A stretch of DNA of 8,487 nucleotides from an uncultured Eubacteriales bacterium (GTDB lineage Bacteria > Bacillota > Clostridia > Oscillospirales > Acutalibacteraceae), in NCBI GenBank assembly GCA_934486755.1, contig CAKSQT010000070.1, positions 1-8,487 of the forward strand, written 5' to 3'. The notes under the pieces are model-generated. The model made no database searches. It saw only the letters and a program-made list of their open reading frames with translations, and was not told the origin of the DNA. Numbering within the stretch: position 1 is the first letter of the stretch; each line of letters starts with the position of its first letter. Below, one piece after another: positions 4,858 through 8,487 of this stretch. Made by a program: the position numbers and the translations under genes.

Positions 4858-5939
4858 TACGCATTTTCCTCTTCAAATTTTTTCATAAATGCTACGAGCT
4901 TTTCAACGCCCTCAACAGGCATAGCGTTGTAAATAGAAGCACGCATACCGCCTACGGTGCGGTGACCCTTGATGTTTACAAAGCCAGCCTTCTTAGCCTC
5001 GGCAACGAATTTCGCGTCAAGCTCCTCATCTCCCGTAACAAACGGAACGTTCATCAAAGAACGGTCCTCGGGAACAACCGTACCCTTAAACAGCTTGCTT
5101 GAATCAAGGAAATCATAGAGAATTTTTGCTTTCTTCTCGTTGATCTTCTTCATTTCTTCAAGACCGCCGAGCTTCTTTATCCATTTAAAGGTAAGTCCTG
5201 CAATGTAGATGGTGTAGCAAGGCGGAGTGTTGAACATAGAACCGTTGTCTGCGTGGGTCTTATAGTTAAGCATAGTCGGAGTAATGTCCATAGCGTTGCC
5301 TATAAGGTCCTTGCGGATTATAACGATAGTAACGCCCGCAGGAGCAACGTTTTTCTGAGCGCCCGCATAGAGAACGCCGAATTTTGTAACGTCAATAGGC
5401 TCCGAAAGAATACAGCTTGAAATATCCGCAACCAGCGGAACATCGCCTGTATCGGGCAGTTCGTGATACTTAGTACCGTAAATTGTGTTGTTCATACAAA
5501 TGTGAACATAATCGGCCTCGGGGTCAAAGTCTTCCCTCTTGGTCTTCGGGATATAAGAATAGGTCTTGTCGGCAGACGAAGCAACAACACGGGCATTGCC
5601 GTATCTTGCGGCCTCCTTATAAGCCTTGTTAGCCCACTGACCCGTAATGATATAATCAGCCTTGTGATTTTTATTCATAAGGTTGAACGGAACCATTGCA
5701 AACTGCGTTGAAGCGCCGCCTTGGAGGAACAAAACCTCGTAATCGTCGGGTATATTCATTATTTCACGCAGATCAGCCTCAGCCTGCTTGATTATCTCGC
5801 CGTATTCTTTTGAACGGTGGGACATCTCCATAACCGACTGCCCCGTTTCGCCGTATTCCAGCATTTCCGCGGCGGCGGTCTTCAAAACCTCCTCAGGCAG
5901 CATTGAAGGACCTGCACTGAAATTATAAACTCTTGCCAT
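4857..5939 (-). CDS. serC: Phosphoserine aminotransferase
   Basis: SerC is a PLP enzyme that converts 3-phosphohydroxypyruvate and glutamate to O-phosphoserine and 2-oxoglutarate; in many bacteria it also serves pyridoxal phosphate synthesis. The 360 residues match the usual length. Visible signatures are NFSAGPSMLP at 6-15, HR at 41-42 for substrate recognition, the PLP phosphate loop GGAST at 74-78, W102 stacking on the cofactor, D172 in DISS, the Schiff-base lysine K196 in GAQKNVAPAG, N237-T238 in FNTPP, and H326-R327 with R333 in HRTVGGMR. The ATG has GGAGG (5949-5953) 9 bases upstream. It is the first gene of the serC-serA operon and provides the enzyme acting directly after SerA. SerB, needed to finish the pathway, is not in the window. 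Confidence 0.97.
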   Translation of the reverse strand: MARVYNFSAGPSMLPEEVLKTAAAEMLEYGETGQSVMEMSHRSKEYGEIIKQAEADLREIMNIPDDYEVLFLQGGASTQFAMVPFNLMNKNHKADYIITGQWANKAYKEAARYGNARVVASSADKTYSYIPKTKREDFDPEADYVHICMNNTIYGTKYHELPDTGDVPLVADISSCILSEPIDVTKFGVLYAGAQKNVAPAGVTIVIIRKDLIGNAMDITPTMLNYKTHADNGSMFNTPPCYTIYIAGLTFKWIKKLGGLEEMKKINEKKAKILYDFLDSSKLFKGTVVPEDRSLMNVPFVTGDEELDAKFVAEAKKAGFVNIKGHRTVGGMRASIYNAMPVEGVEKLVAFMKKFEEENA

Positions 5940-5974
5940 AAAGTAAAACCTCCGATAAAATTAAGTACCAATAT

Positions 5975-6003
5975 ATTATATACAAATCTTTCCTAAATGT
6001 CAA
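5975..6003 (-). promoter_or_regulatory. Consensus sigma-A promoter of the serC-serA operon
   Basis: On the minus strand TTGACA (5998-6003), a 17-base spacer and TATAAT (5975-5980) match the sigma-A consensus exactly. Transcription should start near 5968, leaving a leader of about 30 bases. That is too short for a T-box, riboswitch or attenuator, so any control by serine would have to act on initiation, on the enzymes (ACT domain), or upstream of the promoter. The AT-rich stretch 6004-6134 shows no gene. Confidence 0.9.
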
Positions 6004-6134
6004 TAGGATTGTTAAAAATATAACACACTTTTTTAAATCAAATAAATTTAGACCGAAAATATTGTTATTTTTTTAACGAATATATTCTGTTTTTCCGCTG
6101 CCTATATCTGTTGCGGATATCTGCCTTCCAATGA

Positions 6135-6185
6135 CTAAAACAAAAAATCGGCGAAAGCACATTTAAAATGCTTTTGCCGATTTTT
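6135..6185 (-). terminator. Intrinsic terminator after the 709-residue protein gene
   Basis: AAAAATCGGC (6143-6152) pairs with GCCGATTTTT (6176-6185), and AAAGCA (6154-6159) with TGCTTT (6169-6174). One mismatch (A-C in the minus transcript, G-U in the plus transcript) separates the two blocks, and the loop is 9 bases. The minus transcript continues into TTTTTTGTTTT. It lies about 24 bases past the stop codon and ends the transporter operon; the T run on the other side means it may also work in the plus direction. Confidence 0.87.
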
Positions 6186-6208
6186 ATTATATTATTTGCT
6201 ATTGAAAA

Positions 6209-8338
6209 TTACTTTTCAATACCGTCGGTTTTATATATGAATTTAACGTTACCGTCGTATCCGTCCGCAAGGCCTGTGAATGACTTATAGTCCTTAGAAA
6301 CATCAACGACCGCTTTCATTCTGGCAACCAAGCCGCCGAGGTCGCCGTCTACGGCGCTTACGAGTTTCTGTATACCCTCGTCGTTAAGCTGTTTAATACC
6401 GCTCGACAGTCTCATTGAGCCGTCTTGGAGTTGTTTAACACCGTCGGGCAGTGCCGCCGCCTTACTGCTGAGTTCGCCTGCGCCGTTGTTAAACTCTTTC
6501 ATACTGCCAGCATAAAGCGAAACCTTTGAGCTGAGTTGCGCAACGCCGTCGGTATAGGCGTTAATTCCGTCATACAGATACTTAAATCCGGGGTTTTCCT
6601 TTGTGCCTGTAAGCTGCTGCAAAGCCGTATCAACGCCAGCGGTTATTTTTGACTTTGCCTGCCCTGCCGTTACCGCGTAAACCGCCTGCAATTTTGCGGG
6701 AGCGGGATTAGCCTTTGCGGTTGCGACTTTAACATAACTGTCATAAACCGCGGCGGCTTGATTTACGGCGTCGTTGTTTGCAATGTAGTTATCAACCGAA
6801 ACACCTGCCATAAACGCTTTATAAGAAAGTATCTTATAAACCGCGCCAGCCTTGTTTTGGTCGGCATTAGGAAGCATACCCATTATTGTGGGAACCTTTG
6901 TTCTATCTACCGAAACGCCTTGAAGTTCGCCCATAGTTGCAAGAGCCTTCATATCGTTCTGCATTGAGGCTAAGGCGCTGTCAAAATTGCCTGTCGCCGC
7001 ATATCCGTCATATATCAGCTGAACAGCCGCGTCAACATATTCCGTCGGCACGCCGCCCTCTTTAAGCTGTGCTTCAAGGGAAGCCTTACCTATTGCGGCA
7101 AACGGAGCCGAGGTCTTTATTTCGGCAAGCGCGTCTTCATAGTTCGCTACTGTAAGCTCGGTATATTTTCCGCCTGTCAGCACGGCAACGGTTGTGCCTG
7201 TCTGGCTTTCAAGAGTTGTCTGAACCGTATTCAAAAGGGTTGAGAACACCTTTGCGGCGCCGCCCTTTAAACTGTCGTTATTTGTTACAAGCTGCGTCTT
7301 TATTCCGCTGTCGATAGCCTGAGCCGCTTCGTTAAGCTGTGAAGCATAGTCGGCTATCTTATCAATACCCGCAACCAATTCTTCGGATTTTCCGAGAAGT
7401 GTTGTAAGTCCGCCGTAAAGCTGTGAAGAGCCGTCGATAAGCTGAGTCATTGCGTCGTTGAGCTTTGCGGTCTGAGCTTTTAAGCCGTCAAGGCTGTCAA
7501 CCCCGTCAAGGCTGAGTTCCTCGGTCGGAACGTTGACGGCAAGCGTCATAGTGGTTGAAAGCTCAAAGTCTTTAACATCGGCGGTTATTTCAACATAATC
7601 GGGGAGTTCTAACTTTTCCTTATCAATTGCGAGGTTATCCTGCATTCCAGGGAGGGCAAAGCCCGCAACCGCTATATGGTCGCCGTCGCCCAATATTTTA
7701 CCGTTGGTTACATCAACGTTTGAGAATTTGTCGCCGTCAAGTATAGTGCCTGTGAGCATTATAAACGGAACATATATTTTGGTATCTTTACCGTCAATAT
7801 TTACGTTTTCATACTGATTATTTTTATAATCAAATCTAATGCTTACCTTACCGCTTTTACCGGCAAGCTCTGACGGAGATACCGTTTTACCGTCGAGCTT
7901 GTATGTAACGCTGAGGTCAACGGGCAACTGCTTTTCGGTAGTACCCTGCAAATAAACGTCGTTGCCGTCGGCATTCCATTCGCGCATATTATCAGCGTTC
8001 ATAGTATAGCTTTCGTTGCCTTTTACGTTTTTCACATCATCCAACTCGCCGCCGTCCTTGACGGTTGCGGATTTAGTATTATTCTTTATCCAATCGCTTA
8101 CTATAATTTTCTTTACCGAGCCGTCGGCATTGGCGAGAACATAAACGGTTTCGTCCTTTGCGAGCTTAGCGTCGGACGTTTGAGAAGCCTCCGTCTGCTT
8201 TGACTCGGCGGTGTTTGCCTTGTCGTTTTTATTTGCAACAGCCGCATAGGACAGCACGCTTACAGAGCCGCCGACTATCATAGCGGCAAGGACAAGAGCA
8301 ATAGTTTTGGTGTTTTTATTTAAAAACCCGAATTTCAT
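6209..8338 (-). CDS. Exported protein with Leu-x-x-Gly heptad repeats, partner of an MMPL transporter
   Basis: The 709-residue product starts with a basic tail and one hydrophobic segment (about 12-34), either a signal peptide or an uncleaved anchor; no other membrane segment is visible, so it acts outside the membrane. Residues 35-62 are a polar linker, and 63-275 look like a mixed alpha/beta region (ETVYVLANADGSVKKIIVSD near 63). Two blocks of heptads with the x-x-x-Leu-x-x-Gly pattern known from YhgE/Pip proteins follow: about 286-346 (LIDGSSQLYGGL) and 588-655 (LQDGSMRLSSGIKQL). Between them is an Ala-rich, probably helical stretch of about 240 residues. The C-terminus ends NVKFIYKTDGIEK. 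Such repeats form long helical shafts or periplasm-like extensions. The ATG overlaps the transporter's stop by one base, with GGAGG at 8348-8352, so it is probably made with the transporter and works with it. The substrate is unknown; the proteins could export lipids, peptides or glycopolymers. Confidence 0.85.
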   Translation of the reverse strand: MKFGFLNKNTKTIALVLAAMIVGGSVSVLSYAAVANKNDKANTAESKQTEASQTSDAKLAKDETVYVLANADGSVKKIIVSDWIKNNTKSATVKDGGELDDVKNVKGNESYTMNADNMREWNADGNDVYLQGTTEKQLPVDLSVTYKLDGKTVSPSELAGKSGKVSIRFDYKNNQYENVNIDGKDTKIYVPFIMLTGTILDGDKFSNVDVTNGKILGDGDHIAVAGFALPGMQDNLAIDKEKLELPDYVEITADVKDFELSTTMTLAVNVPTEELSLDGVDSLDGLKAQTAKLNDAMTQLIDGSSQLYGGLTTLLGKSEELVAGIDKIADYASQLNEAAQAIDSGIKTQLVTNNDSLKGGAAKVFSTLLNTVQTTLESQTGTTVAVLTGGKYTELTVANYEDALAEIKTSAPFAAIGKASLEAQLKEGGVPTEYVDAAVQLIYDGYAATGNFDSALASMQNDMKALATMGELQGVSVDRTKVPTIMGMLPNADQNKAGAVYKILSYKAFMAGVSVDNYIANNDAVNQAAAVYDSYVKVATAKANPAPAKLQAVYAVTAGQAKSKITAGVDTALQQLTGTKENPGFKYLYDGINAYTDGVAQLSSKVSLYAGSMKEFNNGAGELSSKAAALPDGVKQLQDGSMRLSSGIKQLNDEGIQKLVSAVDGDLGGLVARMKAVVDVSKDYKSFTGLADGYDGNVKFIYKTDGIEK

Positions 8339-8487
8339 TATTTATTACCTCCGTCTGTGTTTTTCTTGAATTTGAACCCAAGACTTGTATTGCAAATCAC
8401 CTTATCGAACAGCATAAACATAGCGGGAACCAAAGTGATTACGCATATCATACTTATCAATGCGCCCCTTGCCATAAGGTTGCACAT
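8338..8487 (-). CDS. MMPL/RND-superfamily transporter, C-terminal end
   Basis: Only the last 49 codons and stop are visible; the gene enters from the right edge. The residues read through a final membrane helix (RGALISMICVITLVPAMFML at about 7-26) into a short cytoplasmic tail rich in lysine (FDKVICNTSLGFKFKKNTDG). The ARGALISM...LVPAMFMLFDK pattern is typical of the last helix of Firmicutes MMPL transporters such as YdfJ-like proteins, which are proton-driven RND-family exporters. The stop overlaps the start of the next gene (TAATG). The identification rests on a short segment, but the repeat-rich partner downstream agrees with it. Confidence 0.75.
   Translation of the reverse strand: MCNLMARGALISMICVITLVPAMFMLFDKVICNTSLGFKFKKNTDGGNK

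Noticed and set aside
6004..6134. Possible small gene or RNA in the gap between the serC promoter and the terminator of the 709-residue gene
   Set aside because: The stretch is AT-rich with stops in all frames and shows only a short chance direct repeat (ATATCTG twice); no promoter, structure or start site stands out.

Overview
The window looks like chromosomal DNA from a low-to-moderate G+C Gram-positive bacterium, most likely in class Clostridia (Oscillospiraceae/Ruminococcus-like). The evidence is the mraZ-rsmH-ftsL-pbp gene order, strong GGAGG ribosome binding sites, consensus sigma-A promoters, a short ACT-domain SerA and a Firmicutes-type MMPL transporter with a Leu-x-x-Gly repeat partner. 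The genus is inference; no rRNA or other marker is present. Nearly everything is on the minus strand, with one small gene on the plus strand. I see no mobile element, CRISPR array, tRNA or rRNA.

Reading leftwards from about 2303 is the start of the division and cell wall (dcw) cluster: promoter, MraZ-box operator, mraZ, rsmH, ftsL, a 120-base gap with a perfect hairpin, and the first 82 codons of a class B penicillin-binding protein that runs off the left edge. MraZ probably represses its own operon: five GTG(G/T) boxes lie between the promoter spacer and the ribosome binding site with a 21-10-21-10 bp period.

From 2335 to 3656 a DeoD-type purine nucleoside phosphorylase gene (minus strand, strong terminator) is divergent from a gene for a 130-residue protein of unknown function (plus strand). 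Their two promoters stand back to back, and both -35 hexamers lie in the arms of one perfect palindrome. A bidirectional terminator then separates the small gene from the convergent serine genes.

From 3697 to 6003 is a two-gene serine biosynthesis operon, serC-serA, driven by a fully consensus promoter and coupled through a TAATG overlap. SerA oxidises 3-phosphoglycerate and SerC transaminates the product to phosphoserine. The leader is too short for a T-box or riboswitch.

From 6135 to the right edge is the end of another minus-strand operon: the C-terminus of an MMPL/RND-type membrane transporter, then by TAATG coupling a 709-residue exported protein with two blocks of Leu-x-x-Gly heptads, then a terminator. 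I found no clear new defence or mobile system. The least explained parts are the palindromic divergent promoter with its unknown gene, the phased MraZ operator, the hairpin in front of the pbp gene and the transporter partner protein.
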